Positions 14,296-14,866 of a stretch of 14,866 nucleotides of DNA are shown one piece after another. The notes below the pieces were generated by a model. That model had not been told where the DNA came from. It searched no databases and worked only from the letters and a program-made list of their open reading frames with translations. Both the position numbers and the translations under genes were made by a program. Source of the DNA: Syntrophomonadaceae bacterium (GTDB lineage Bacteria > Bacillota_D > Dethiobacteria > DTU022); the NCBI GenBank assembly GCA_003551865.1, contig PUNU01000261.1, forward strand, positions 1 to 14,866, written 5' to 3'. Position 1 is the first letter of the stretch, and each line of letters opens with the position of its first letter.

Positions 14296-14866
<571 letters not shown>

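Overview
The window looks like chromosomal DNA of an anaerobic, Gram-positive-type bacterium. Class Clostridia of the Bacillota is most likely, possibly Peptococcaceae-like; this is inferred from gene families, strong purine-rich ribosome binding sites and mid-range GC judged by eye, not from a marker gene. The theme is breakdown of purines and related nitrogen compounds, followed by a unit that recycles S-adenosylmethionine by-products.

Region 1 (1-1104) holds the end of one ABC-transporter permease and a complete second permease, overlapping by 20 bases, of the nucleoside/purine-type (YufP/YufQ, NupP/NupQ) family. The unit closes with an intrinsic terminator. Region 2 (1098-3039) holds a convergent PucR-family regulator and an AT-rich divergent control region with three copies of one 11-12 base motif arranged as inverted repeats.

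Region 3 (3040-9821) reads as one long operon: fdrA/allF, a 53-codon gene with a GTG start, ylbE/allG (DUF1116), then the FAD, [2Fe-2S] and molybdopterin subunits of a xanthine-dehydrogenase-type hydroxylase. A textbook terminator ends it. FdrA and YlbE homologues are two of the three E. coli proteins (AllF, AllG, AllH) assigned to oxamate carbamoyltransferase of allantoin catabolism. The operon therefore seems to combine an early purine-oxidising enzyme with a late ureide-cleaving one; the middle steps are not in the window.

Region 4 (9822-12849) carries yqeB, a small nine-cysteine protein, and a YqeC-MocA fusion. YqeB and YqeC are the marker genes of selenium-dependent molybdenum hydroxylases, so the hydroxylase next door probably carries a labile selenium ligand at molybdenum and a cytosine dinucleotide form of the cofactor. 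Two near-identical 140-base MITE-like elements in the same orientation bracket yqeB exactly.

Region 5 (12850-14866) has a strong sigma-A-type promoter, a leader of about 220 bases, a PfkB-family kinase that is probably adenosine kinase, and the 5' part of S-adenosylhomocysteine hydrolase (ahcY), which runs off the window. Together these would convert S-adenosylhomocysteine to homocysteine and AMP.

The points most worth a second look are the small gene between fdrA and ylbE, the nine-cysteine protein in the selenium-maturation cluster, the MITE pair around yqeB, the YqeC-MocA fusion, and the repeated motif in the pucR/fdrA control region.
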